Assembly: GCF_050750585.1 (NCBI RefSeq)
Contig: NZ_JBOJLM010000005.1
Coordinates: 124,001 to 188,000, forward strand
Reading direction: 5' to 3'
DNA length: 64,000 nt
Source of the DNA: Salinimicrobium sp050750585
GTDB taxonomy: Bacteria; Bacteroidota; Bacteroidia; Flavobacteriales; Flavobacteriaceae
Part shown: positions 36,177 to 44,484 of the stretch, piece by piece
Position numbering within the stretch: position 1 is the stretch's first letter
How the letters are laid out: every line of letters starts with the position of its first letter
Program-made: the position numbers and the translations under genes
The notes under the pieces: generated by a model
What the model saw: only the letters and a program-made list of their open reading frames with translations
The model's database searches: none
What the model was told of the DNA's origin: nothing

Positions 36177-37085
36177 CTATTCAAAGCGAAGAACCTTGCC
36201 ATCATCGGCAAGATGCACGCTGTCAAAAATTTCATTAGCTTCCTTTTTAAAAGCCTCTATAGATTCGTAACGGGTGGAATAATGACCCAGCACGAGGTGA
36301 GAAACCTTAGCCGCCCTGGCAATGGCAGCTGCTTCTCGTGCAGTAGAATGGCCTATGGGCGCAGCAAGATATGCGTGCTCCTCTAGAAAAGTAGATTCGT
36401 GGTATAGCACCGTAACATTTTCTAATTGCTCAGCCAGCGAGGGAGTATAGGAGGTATCACTGCAAAAGGCATAACTTTCGGGAGGTTCGGGATCTTCGGT
36501 TAACTCAACATTAGGAATGATTCGGCCATCATCAAGAACGGCATCTTTTCCTTTTTTGATCCCTTTATAGTATGCTACATCAATATTGTACTTTTCAACT
36601 TCCTCTATCAACAACTTTCTGGGTTTTGGCTTTTCCCGAAAGAGGTACCCATTAGCGTAAATGCGGTGCTTTAAAGGAATGGTCTCTACAGTAACCTTTC
36701 GGGTATTGAGAATTACCTGAGGCCCGGTAGAAGATAATTCATGAAAATAAAGCGGATAGCCGGTCCAGGAGTTAGCATATTTAAGTTGCAGCAGCACGAT
36801 CTCCTTTATGCCCTTGGGGCCGTAGATATGGAGTTCGGTCTTCCTGTTCAACAACATAAAAGTTGAAATTAGACCAATCAAACCATAAAAATGATCGCCG
36901 TGAAGATGGGAAATAAAAACGTGTTTTATCTTTCCAAACTTGATCTTGTGCCGGCGCAATTCCACCTGAGTACCTTCTCCGCAATCAATAAGAAAAACTT
37001 CATTGTTGATCTCCAGCACCTGGGAGGTAGGATTTGTAAAAGTTCTTGGTGTAGCCGCATAACAGCCCAGCACGGTCAATTTCAT
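36177..37085 (-). CDS. rnz: Ribonuclease Z
   Basis: The product has 302 aa. It is the tRNA 3'-processing endonuclease of the metallo-beta-lactamase fold. Zinc ligands are in ISHLHGDHFYGL near residues 60-70 (HxHxDH), in CSDTSYTP and in VLGHYSTRY near the end; DCGEGTQVELRR is the family-specific early motif. The length fits the short ElaC type. It closes the operon pyrR-pyrB-STAS-rnz, 28 bases after the STAS-like gene. Confidence 0.95.
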   Translation of the reverse strand: MKLTVLGCYAATPRTFTNPTSQVLEINNEVFLIDCGEGTQVELRRHKIKFGKIKHVFISHLHGDHFYGLIGLISTFMLLNRKTELHIYGPKGIKEIVLLQLKYANSWTGYPLYFHELSSTGPQVILNTRKVTVETIPLKHRIYANGYLFREKPKPRKLLIEEVEKYNIDVAYYKGIKKGKDAVLDDGRIIPNVELTEDPEPPESYAFCSDTSYTPSLAEQLENVTVLYHESTFLEEHAYLAAPIGHSTAREAAAIARAAKVSHLVLGHYSTRYESIEAFKKEANEIFDSVHLADDGKVLRFE

Positions 37086-37113
37086 GTCTCGGGGTCTTTA
37101 AAATTAAAAAGAC

Positions 37114-37446
37114 CTAGAATCCCAGGTCTCTTTCAATCTCTTCCATTTGTATAATATCTTCGGCTTCTGTGAGGGTGGGCACTACCAGCAGTTCCTCGGG
37201 CACCTGGTCTATGTTAATCGTATCGTTTGCGATAACAAAAGACCTGTTTCCCTCTCTATGTCTATTTGAAAGCTCCAGGAACTTTAGGAGTTCATCAAGC
37301 TGCAACTCTCCATATTTTAAGATATCTATCACCACATTGTCATCCTTAAATTTTGGATGAATACTTTCCAAAAATGCGGCAAACCGGGTCACATCATCTT
37401 TTTCGTCTTCAAATATTTTGTAACTCTCCTTTTCTGTTACTTTCAT
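37114..37446 (-). CDS. STAS-like small protein in the pyr-rnz operon
   Basis: The protein has 110 aa. It is acidic and soluble; the sequence DNVVIDILKYGELQLDELLKFLELS and NRSFVIANDTINIDQVPEE suggests the alternating strands and helices of a STAS-type fold. Homologues in Flavobacteriia often sit next to rnz and are sometimes mislabelled ribonuclease Z although they have no metal-binding motif; none is present here. It lies two bases after pyrB, so it is co-translated. Function unknown, possibly a small regulatory or scaffolding partner of RNase Z. Confidence 0.65.
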   Translation of the reverse strand: MKVTEKESYKIFEDEKDDVTRFAAFLESIHPKFKDDNVVIDILKYGELQLDELLKFLELSNRHREGNRSFVIANDTINIDQVPEELLVVPTLTEAEDIIQMEEIERDLGF

Positions 37447-37448
37447 AA

Positions 37449-38375
37449 CTATTTAATTTTTGACGCAAGGAGATAGATCACTGCCATTCTAATAGCCACT
37501 CCATTTTGCACCTGATCAAGGATAATAGCCTGATCGGAATCTGCCACGTCACTGGTTATCTCCACTCCCCTGTTGATTGGGCCGGGATGCATTATCACGA
37601 TCTTCTTACCAAGGGAATCGAGGAGTTCTTTATTTAATCCGAACAACTGCACGTATTCCCGGGTACTGGGGAAGTAGCTTATATCCATTCTTTCATTTTG
37701 TACCCGCAGCATATTTGCAACGTCGCACCATTCGAGAGCCTTGCGCAGGTTTGGCTCCACCTCTACCCCTAACGAACTTATATATTTAGGAAGTAAGGTG
37801 TAAGGGCCGCAAACTTTTACCTGGGCGCCCTGTAATTTCAACGCCAGAATATTTGATAAGGCTACCCTGCTGTGCAGAATATCACCTACTATCACAACTT
37901 TTTTACCCTGTACTTCGCCAAGCCTTTCACGAATGGAATAGCTGTCCAGCAAAGCCTGGGTAGGATGTTCATGTGCTCCATCCCCGGCATTGATAATACT
38001 GGCATTAACATGTTTGGACAGAAAAATTCCTGCCCCGGGATTGGGATGCCGCATCACTACCATGTCTACCTTCATAGACAGGATATTATTCACAGTATCT
38101 ATAAGGGTTTCTCCTTTTTTTACTGAAGAAGAGGCCGCCGAGAAATTTACCACATCGGCACTCAGCCTTTTTTCGGCCAGCTCAAAAGAAAGCCGGGTTC
38201 GGGTACTATTCTCAAAAAATAAATTGGCTATGGTAATATCACGAAGGGAAGGTACTTTCTTGATGGGCCTGTTGATCACCTCCTTGAAATGATCGGCGGT
38301 TTCAAATATGAGGTCAATATCTTCTTTATTCAGGTATTTTATCCCCAGTAAATGCTTAACACTTAGTTCACTCAT
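37449..38375 (-). CDS. pyrB: Aspartate carbamoyltransferase catalytic subunit
   Basis: The product has 308 aa. It condenses carbamoyl phosphate with aspartate in pyrimidine synthesis. The carbamoyl-phosphate loop FENSTRTRLSFELAEKRL is at about residues 54-71, HPTQALLD near 137 and MHPGPINRGVEI near 268, all intact. No pyrI regulatory gene is adjacent, which fits Bacteroidota with stand-alone PyrB. It follows pyrR by two bases. Confidence 0.96.
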   Translation of the reverse strand: MSELSVKHLLGIKYLNKEDIDLIFETADHFKEVINRPIKKVPSLRDITIANLFFENSTRTRLSFELAEKRLSADVVNFSAASSSVKKGETLIDTVNNILSMKVDMVVMRHPNPGAGIFLSKHVNASIINAGDGAHEHPTQALLDSYSIRERLGEVQGKKVVIVGDILHSRVALSNILALKLQGAQVKVCGPYTLLPKYISSLGVEVEPNLRKALEWCDVANMLRVQNERMDISYFPSTREYVQLFGLNKELLDSLGKKIVIMHPGPINRGVEITSDVADSDQAIILDQVQNGVAIRMAVIYLLASKIK

Positions 38376-38377
38376 GT

Positions 38378-38920
38378 TTATAATTTACTAATAAGGTATA
38401 CGGCATCTTCCCCTTCATTCTCTTTCCAGTTCACTTTAACTTTTTCCTCATTTATAGCATCTACCTGTCTCCCGTTATAATCGGGCTGAATGGGCAAATG
38501 CCTGCTAAACCTGCGGTCTATGAGCGTAAGAAGCTCAATTTCACGTGGCCTTCCAAAAGATTGCACCGCGGTAAGTGCCGCCCTAATGCTCCTTCCGGTA
38601 TAAAGCACGTCATCCACAAAGATCACCCGCTTATCTTCTACTACAAAATCTATATGGGTTTTATTGGCCTCAAGAGGTTTATCGCTTCTTCTGAAATCAT
38701 CCCGGTAAAAAGTGATATCCAGCTGCCCCATCTTAATCGTGGTAATACCATAGTCTTCCCTAAGGATCTTATAGATGCGGTTTGCGAGAAAAGCACCCCG
38801 TGGTTGTATACCAATGATCACCGAATCTTTGAAGGTATCGTGATTTTCAATCAACTGGCAGGCCAAACGTTGTAAAATGATGTTCATTTCTTTTGAAGCA
38901 AGCAACACTTTTTGGCTCAT
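38378..38920 (-). CDS. pyrR: PyrR bifunctional regulator / uracil phosphoribosyltransferase
   Basis: The product has 180 aa from the chosen start, MSQKVLLAS; an ATG six codons upstream (38938) is possible but adds an atypical MLTSVI. The PRPP-binding motif VIFVDDVLYTGRSIRAAL is at about residues 100-117, with VIIGIQPRGAFLA near the N-terminus. PyrR binds pyr mRNA in Firmicutes and has uracil phosphoribosyltransferase activity. I see no obvious attenuator hairpin upstream in the 140-base gap, so RNA regulation here is unproven. Confidence 0.92.
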   Translation of the reverse strand: MSQKVLLASKEMNIILQRLACQLIENHDTFKDSVIIGIQPRGAFLANRIYKILREDYGITTIKMGQLDITFYRDDFRRSDKPLEANKTHIDFVVEDKRVIFVDDVLYTGRSIRAALTAVQSFGRPREIELLTLIDRRFSRHLPIQPDYNGRQVDAINEEKVKVNWKENEGEDAVYLISKL

Positions 38921-39079
38921 AATAACTGAAGTTAACATAACAAAAGTATGATTTTTTTTGTGAGAACTGCATCTGCAAGGATCAAATAAAATTTAGGCTA
39001 CACCTATAAATAAAGAGTTTTTTATAATTTCCTTCTTCAGAAATAGGCAAATTAAAGTTTATCTTGCAGTAAAAATTTA

Positions 39080-40948
39080 ATGCTCTACCTCTTACACGAA
39101 TCCCAGGAAAAAGAATCTGTAGAGGAAAATATCCTCCCGGTTTTAAAGAACATTGAATATGAACCGGTGTCTTTTCCGCTGGACAAAGAATTTGATATTG
39201 ACGCAGATTCATGCCTTCTCCTCTTTTTGCCCGATTCTGCATTGAGAGAGATCATTCCCGTGGCAGCAAAAAACAAATGGCCCATTGCCATCTTACCTCA
39301 TCCCGAAAATAAATTCACCTCAAAAGGGCTGGGAGTTTCAGAAGATATTGAAGACGTGATCACTCAATTTACCGAGTGCGATAAACCTTATCATATTGAC
39401 CTTCTGTTTTGTAACGATATACCGGTTTTTAGCTCCATAAATATTGGAGACATCTTTTTACTTTCCCAAAGGCACGGCAAAAAGAACTTTTTTCAGGAGG
39501 TGGTGAATATTATTCGGAATATTCGCAAAGCTTCCTCGCTTTCTCACCATTCCTATCAAATAAGTACAGACGGAGAAAAGGTAATTCACACCTCTGCTTT
39601 AGGAATTATTGTAGTAGAACATGCATCGAGTTCTCTAATTTCAAAACGCCTGCTGGAGGAAAGCTCTATAAACGACGGGGCTTTTCAGGCTTTCGTACTT
39701 GCACCGCAAAACCTTATGGTATTGTTGTGGTTCTTCCTTAGAAGCCTTGTGCCTAGCAAAAAGACGCTCACCAAGCTCCCTTCTTTCATCGGAAAAATAA
39801 AAACCTCAAACCTGCAGGTGGCCGGGAAAGAACCCGTTGATTACACCATTGATGGAGAGAAAAAACAAGCTGAAGAACTCAATATTGAAGTTCTTAAACA
39901 AACGCTTATTCTTAAACAGCAAAGTGTTTACAGTGATAAAACCGAAAAGGAAAACGGAAGAAAAAGTATAAAAATTGAAGGACTGCCAACAGGGGAAACC
40001 CGAAAGGAACTCATTAAAAGGAGCCTGCCAATCCTGCCCCGTGCCAGTACAGAGCAATTCCAGGACCTGTTTAAGGTACTTAGAAACAACTCGACAATAA
40101 GCACCTCTTTTATGGTGATGATGATCTTATCTACCCTTATTGCAACTTTTGGGCTTTTTGGCAATTCCTCACCGGTAATTATTGGCGCCATGATACTGGC
40201 ACCGGTAATTTCGCCTATTGTCTCCTTTTCTATGGGAATGGTGCGTTATGATATACCTATGTTAAAGGAAAGTTTTGTCACCATTACCGCCGGCACGCTG
40301 GTTTCGCTCGCTTTTGCTGCGGGAGTAAGCCTTGTGATCCCTCTTAAAGTACTCACCCCCGAAATTGAAGCCAGGCTCTCCCCCACTTTACTTGACATGG
40401 GGATTGCAGTATCATCGGGTATTGCGGCAGCTTATGCCCACGCCAATGAAGGCATTGCAAAAAGCCTGGCAGGAGTAGCCATTGCTGTTGCGTTAGTTCC
40501 GCCACTTGCGGTAGCAGGGATTGGTATTGGCTGGTGGGATTGGGAAGTATTTTCGGGTGCAATTTTATTATATGCCACAAACCTTGCAGGCATTATATTG
40601 TTTGGAGGCCTCACTTTCCTATTTCTGGGCTTTGCCCCCTTTAAAAGGGCAAAAATGGGACTCGTTTATACCCTCGTCATCGTGGTTCTGGTGGCTGTGC
40701 CCCTCACCCTTTCTTTTGACAGGATTATGCAAGAGGCCAATATCACCCGTGCTCTTGAAGGCGCAACAATTCAGAATGTGGTTTTGAGAGATGTGCGCAT
40801 AAGATTTGGTACGCCCATGGTAGTGTCACTGCGGCTGGTAGGCCCGCAAAATATTGCCCCTCAACGTATACAGGAAGTTAAAAAGGAAATAGAAAAGAAA
40901 ATAGACCAGCCTGTAAGACTCGAGGTAGTTTCGGCCATGGAATTTTAA
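39080..40948 (+). CDS. Diacylglycerol-kinase-like domain fused to DUF389 membrane protein
   Basis: The product has 622 aa. The first 270 residues resemble the DAGK/NAD-kinase catalytic fold: CLLLFLPDSALREII, then WPIAILPHPENKFTSKGLGV aligns with the usual IPLGTGNDFARxLG-type loop, followed by YHIDLLFCNDIPVFSSINIG. The GGDGT loop of active kinases is degenerate. Residues about 320-600 are DUF389 (TIGR00341): RASTEQFQDLFKVLRNNS, then several membrane helices with PVIIGAMILAPVISPIVSFS and SGIAAAYAHANEG. A phospholipid- or isoprenoid-related membrane role is possible but unproven. Stand-alone DUF389 proteins lack the N-terminal part. Confidence 0.8.
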   Translation: MLYLLHESQEKESVEENILPVLKNIEYEPVSFPLDKEFDIDADSCLLLFLPDSALREIIPVAAKNKWPIAILPHPENKFTSKGLGVSEDIEDVITQFTECDKPYHIDLLFCNDIPVFSSINIGDIFLLSQRHGKKNFFQEVVNIIRNIRKASSLSHHSYQISTDGEKVIHTSALGIIVVEHASSSLISKRLLEESSINDGAFQAFVLAPQNLMVLLWFFLRSLVPSKKTLTKLPSFIGKIKTSNLQVAGKEPVDYTIDGEKKQAEELNIEVLKQTLILKQQSVYSDKTEKENGRKSIKIEGLPTGETRKELIKRSLPILPRASTEQFQDLFKVLRNNSTISTSFMVMMILSTLIATFGLFGNSSPVIIGAMILAPVISPIVSFSMGMVRYDIPMLKESFVTITAGTLVSLAFAAGVSLVIPLKVLTPEIEARLSPTLLDMGIAVSSGIAAAYAHANEGIAKSLAGVAIAVALVPPLAVAGIGIGWWDWEVFSGAILLYATNLAGIILFGGLTFLFLGFAPFKRAKMGLVYTLVIVVLVAVPLTLSFDRIMQEANITRALEGATIQNVVLRDVRIRFGTPMVVSLRLVGPQNIAPQRIQEVKKEIEKKIDQPVRLEVVSAMEF

Positions 40949-41014
40949 TCTTTGATAATGAACTTAACCACCAGTTGAGGTGGCATAAAACTTTCTTCGC
41001 AGAAGAAAATTGAG

Positions 41015-42271
41015 ATGAAAAAATTTTTACTTGCACTGCTAATCCTTCTCCTTGTATTTCTTGGCCTTACCTACTGGTCTATTTCAGTAGGTCCTTCCGA
41101 ATTATTTATTTCGAAAGTCCGGTCTTCCGAAGTTTCATCGGGCGGGTTTCAGGACGGAGACAGGGTGACGGTAATAGCGACTAATCGTTTCGAAGCCAAC
41201 GCCCTGAAGCGTTTTATGCAAGGCGATAACTACCGCGAGGCCTGGGAGGCCCCGGTACAGGCCGAAATTTTTCTTCTTGATTCTTTTACAATCCGGGAAG
41301 AAGGCGGCGGTAATCAAACAAAGTCTCTTAAAATTGTAGGTGAAGACGGCGCTCTTTATAGTCTACGCAGTATCAACAAAGACCCTTCCCCTTTAATTCC
41401 AGAAGTTGCAAAAACCCTGGGCCTAGAAAACATTGTGGTAGACGGCATTTCTGCACAACATCCTTATGGAGCTGTTCTTGCAGCCGCTCTTGCCGATGCT
41501 GCCGACATTCTCCATACCCACCCCAAAATAGTCTACGTGCCACGGCACGATGCGATGGGAAAATATTCCGAAAAATATGGAAATCGCCTGTTCCTGCGCG
41601 AATATGAAACCGAAGGTAAAGTTAATTGGACCTCTTACAGTAACGTAGACCAAATCGTGGAGACCGATGAACTCCAGGAAATGAAGATTAACCTGAAGGA
41701 GGCTCTGCACATTGACCGCCAAAAACTGGTGCGGTCACGGCTTTTCGACCTCCTGATTGGCGATTGGGACAGGCATACAAAACAGTGGGGCTGGGTTATA
41801 CAACAACAGGGGCAAAATAAAGTGGCAATTCCGTTGCCCGGAGACAGAGATAATGCTTTTTTCAGAATTGATGGTGTTATTCCCACCATCCTCACCAATC
41901 ACTTGGTACAGCCCATGGTAAGGCCTTTTGAGAAGGATATTGATCATATACCTGGATTTGTTTATCCTTTTGATGTTTACTTCCTGAAAGATGTGCCCCG
42001 GCAGATTTTCATAGAGGAAGCGCAATACCTGCAACAACACTTAACAGACACTGAAATCAATAAAGCGCTTGAAGCCTGGCCCCCAAGCCTGGTGCAACTC
42101 AATGGCAATGAAATAGCTTCAAAACTGAAACATCGCCGGGACAAACTGCAGGAATATGCCATAGAATTTCATGAGGAGATCAATAAAAAGGAATTTCTTT
42201 CAGCACCCTTAAAGGGAAGTGAAGATTTAGAACTACCTGCAAACTTGCAAGAGTGTTTTGAATGTAGGTAG
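41015..42271 (+). CDS. Membrane-anchored or secreted protein with Fam20C/HipA-like kinase motifs
   Basis: The product has 418 aa. Residues 4-22 are a signal peptide or anchor. From residue 100 on, the pattern resembles protein kinase-like enzymes of the Fam20C/HipA group: SRLFDLLIGDWDRHTKQWGW at about 241-260, with the candidate catalytic Asp in DRH (residue 252), and PLPGDRDNAFF at about 273-283, with the candidate metal-binding Asp 279 before Asn. In Fam20C the equivalents are the NMDRHH and LDNGRGF segments. Similar segments occur in large Bacteroidota envelope proteins. Extracytoplasmic phosphorylation is therefore an attractive but untested inference. The gene is 66 bases after the DUF389 gene. 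Confidence 0.55.
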   Translation: MKKFLLALLILLLVFLGLTYWSISVGPSELFISKVRSSEVSSGGFQDGDRVTVIATNRFEANALKRFMQGDNYREAWEAPVQAEIFLLDSFTIREEGGGNQTKSLKIVGEDGALYSLRSINKDPSPLIPEVAKTLGLENIVVDGISAQHPYGAVLAAALADAADILHTHPKIVYVPRHDAMGKYSEKYGNRLFLREYETEGKVNWTSYSNVDQIVETDELQEMKINLKEALHIDRQKLVRSRLFDLLIGDWDRHTKQWGWVIQQQGQNKVAIPLPGDRDNAFFRIDGVIPTILTNHLVQPMVRPFEKDIDHIPGFVYPFDVYFLKDVPRQIFIEEAQYLQQHLTDTEINKALEAWPPSLVQLNGNEIASKLKHRRDKLQEYAIEFHEEINKKEFLSAPLKGSEDLELPANLQECFECR

Positions 42272-42375
42272 CCAGGTATATAAATGTAAAATTTACAGTA
42301 AAAAAGTACTTAATATCTACCCCACCTTTTTTTTAATCAGTAAATTTATACCTCATATTTCTAAATTCTCTCCCC

Positions 42376-42900
42376 ATGAAAAAGCTGATCCTCTTTACGA
42401 TCATGGCTTTATTTCTTTCATCATGTACAGCCGTAAAATTTGAAAGTCCACAACCATCTACTGCTCCTTCAATTTCAGAATTTCCTTCAAAAATGCATGG
42501 CATATTTGTTTCAAATAATGAAGACACACTTTTTATTGAAAAGAATTATTTTCGATATTCCGGAGGTACAGAAGTAGGTGTTGACGGAGACCTTTCTAAG
42601 CCACAAACTGTGCTAAAGAAAATGAATAGCAGTTATATTTTAAACCTTTATGATAAGGATAACTGGAATGTTTTTCCTTTTAAGGCTTCCAGAAATAAGA
42701 TTGTTACCCACTGCGCCAATTTAACTTCAGAATCTGAGCAACTCATAGTGGAGGTACAAGAATCCAGACCTGTTAGAGAAATAACTTCTGAAGATGGTAA
42801 ATTCGAATACTATCTACTTGCACCAACAGATAAAGAGTTTCGACAGCTCCTGCGAAAAAACCTTTTTTCAGAAAAAAAGATTTTTAAGAGGCTGAAGTAA
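42376..42900 (+). CDS. Putative lipoprotein, unknown function
   Basis: The product has 174 aa. The N-terminus MKKLILFTIMALFLSSC is a lipoprotein signal with Cys17 as the lipid site. The mature part begins with a flexible proline/serine stretch and then short beta segments (HGIFVSNNEDTLFIEKNYFR, NRKIVTHCANL-type pattern). The C-terminus is helical and basic. I recognise no family. The stop codon is directly adjacent to the stop of the convergent hydroxylase gene. A role in the envelope is inferred from the lipobox only. Confidence 0.7.
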   Translation: MKKLILFTIMALFLSSCTAVKFESPQPSTAPSISEFPSKMHGIFVSNNEDTLFIEKNYFRYSGGTEVGVDGDLSKPQTVLKKMNSSYILNLYDKDNWNVFPFKASRNKIVTHCANLTSESEQLIVEVQESRPVREITSEDGKFEYYLLAPTDKEFRQLLRKNLFSEKKIFKRLK

Positions 42901-43665
42901 TCAGGATTTCATTTTACGGCTCTCAGTAGCCATTACTTTATCCCAAAACGTGAAATAAAGTCCGTAATTGGTCATAAATTCGGTGTGGTGATGGTGGTGA
43001 TGGGTGGCACCAATAAATAGTTTCCCAAAACGGCTTTTTTGGAACCACAGCGGATAGATCTCTATATCAAGATGATTCACTACGCTACTCACTGTCATGA
43101 CCAAAAGGTAAAAACCCAAAACATAGATATTCACAGGTAAAAAGATAAGGATCAATGGCAGGATAAGTGCTTCGATCAAACTCTCCCACGGATGAAAGGA
43201 AAAAGCCGTCCAGGGGGTAGGAATACGACTATCGTGGTGAACTTTATGCACAATCCTAAAGACTTTGGGATGATGCATCCAGCGGTGCACCCAGTAGTAA
43301 TAGGTCTCATGAATGAGTAAAATGGCTAAAAGACTCACCGGCAAATACCAGTAGCCATAAAGATGCGGTTCCAGGTAAACAGCGGTATGTCCCTTTAGCC
43401 ACAGCCAGTAGGTAGCCGCCCCCACCAGGGCAAAAATCGCAGATGATTTTATACTCCAAACAATCTCCTTTTTTAGCTGCTTTTTATTAGCCAGCCTTTT
43501 ACTTAACCTTCTTTCATCATATTTCTTAAAGTTTTTGATGTAATAATAGTAGTAAAAGATCCCTGCTGCCACGAAATACCTGAAGAGGATTGCAAAAAAG
43601 AAGATTGCTGTATAAACCAAAAGAATTCCTGGGGTATTTGTTTCAGGTACAAGTATTTCAGTCAT
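42901..43665 (-). CDS. Sterol desaturase / fatty acid hydroxylase family membrane protein
   Basis: The product has 254 aa. It is an integral membrane di-iron enzyme of the fatty acid hydroxylase superfamily. The histidine clusters are complete: HETYYYWVHRWMHH near residue 117, HKVHHDS near 142, a histidine in VVNHLDIE, and HHHHHHTEF near 224. Four or so hydrophobic segments surround them. Bacteroidota members may hydroxylate lipid chains, sterol-like compounds or carotenoids (CrtZ-type); the substrate cannot be told. It ends flush against the convergent lipoprotein gene. Confidence 0.88.
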   Translation of the reverse strand: MTEILVPETNTPGILLVYTAIFFFAILFRYFVAAGIFYYYYYIKNFKKYDERRLSKRLANKKQLKKEIVWSIKSSAIFALVGAATYWLWLKGHTAVYLEPHLYGYWYLPVSLLAILLIHETYYYWVHRWMHHPKVFRIVHKVHHDSRIPTPWTAFSFHPWESLIEALILPLILIFLPVNIYVLGFYLLVMTVSSVVNHLDIEIYPLWFQKSRFGKLFIGATHHHHHHTEFMTNYGLYFTFWDKVMATESRKMKS

Positions 43666-43803
43666 GGCCCTAAAATACTAATTACAATCTTAAATTCCTG
43701 TCAAAATATTCCGAAGCTATTTTTAAGTTTCCCGATATTTTCAGCAGTCCTTCATCTTTGCTTAACCTTTATTCTTTAATTTTACATACATCAAGCACTA
43801 TAA

Positions 43804-43959
43804 ATGGCAACATCAACCGAATTCCCTTCAGAATTCATTGCATATACCCGGAAATACAATCAGCCAGAAAATATATTTTATTCCGAAGGCATTAACCAAC
43901 CGGAATATGCTCATTATACCCTTGAATTTTTTATTGATAAAACTAAACCAACAACATGA
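43804..43959 (+). CDS. 51-aa ORF translationally coupled to mgsA
   Basis: The frame runs from ATG at 43804 to TGA at 43957-43959 and overlaps the mgsA start by four bases (ATGA), the arrangement seen for real coupled genes in this window. The peptide is soluble and aromatic-rich (EFIAYTRKYNQPENIFYSEG, then YAHYTLEFFIDKT), without signal or membrane segment. No family recognised. Support comes from the overlap and the lack of any other use of this gap. Confidence 0.5.
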   Translation: MATSTEFPSEFIAYTRKYNQPENIFYSEGINQPEYAHYTLEFFIDKTKPTT

Positions 43960-44333
43960 AAACCATTGCATTAATTGCCCACAACAGCCGCAAAACAGAC
44001 CTGCTTAACTGGGCCAAAGTACATCGTGAAGCGCTCTTAAAATACAAACTCATAGGCACTTCCAACACTTCAAAACTACTTAGTGAAATGCTCGACATTG
44101 AAGTAAAGGGTTTTGGCCACGGCCCCAGCGGCGGCGACATTCTCCTGGCAGCTAAGATACTTCAGGGGGAAGTGCACATGATCATCTTTTTTATTGATGC
44201 CGAAACTCCCCACGGTCACGAACATGACATCCAGACCCTCATAAGGACTGCAGTGATCAACAATATCCCAATCGCACTAAACCGGGCATCGGCCGACTTA
44301 CTGATTCTTGACGAAAGAGATCAGGAAGAATAG
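43956..44333 (+). CDS. mgsA: Methylglyoxal synthase
   Basis: The product has 125 aa. It converts dihydroxyacetone phosphate to methylglyoxal, a bypass relieving sugar-phosphate build-up. The N-terminal IALIAHNSRKTDLLNW is typical, the GPSGGD loop near residue 53 carries the catalytic aspartate, and PHGHEHDIQTLIRTA aligns its histidine and aspartate with His98 and Asp101 of E. coli MgsA. It is about 27 residues shorter than the E. coli enzyme, at the C-terminus and N-terminus, as in many Bacteroidota. It is coupled to a 51-aa ORF upstream and followed by a copy of the dispersed palindrome. Confidence 0.9.
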   Translation: MKTIALIAHNSRKTDLLNWAKVHREALLKYKLIGTSNTSKLLSEMLDIEVKGFGHGPSGGDILLAAKILQGEVHMIIFFIDAETPHGHEHDIQTLIRTAVINNIPIALNRASADLLILDERDQEE

Positions 44334-44352
44334 ATCTGAAAAAATCAGGGAA

Positions 44353-44376
44353 GAAAAATGCCATTTTTGGCACCCC
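44353..44376. repeat. Dispersed palindrome, copy 4
   Basis: GAAAAATGCCATTTTTGGCA then CCCC, in the gap 20 bases after the mgsA stop codon. It is the reverse-complement version (central C). Confidence 0.6.
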
Positions 44377-44484
44377 ACCGGTTGTTCTCTCCTGGTGCAT
44401 GTAGGTCTTCTAAAGAATTGAAACAGATCTAAAAAGCGCTTTTGCTTATCTTTTCATATCTTCAGTAAAAATTAAGCTGAAGCT

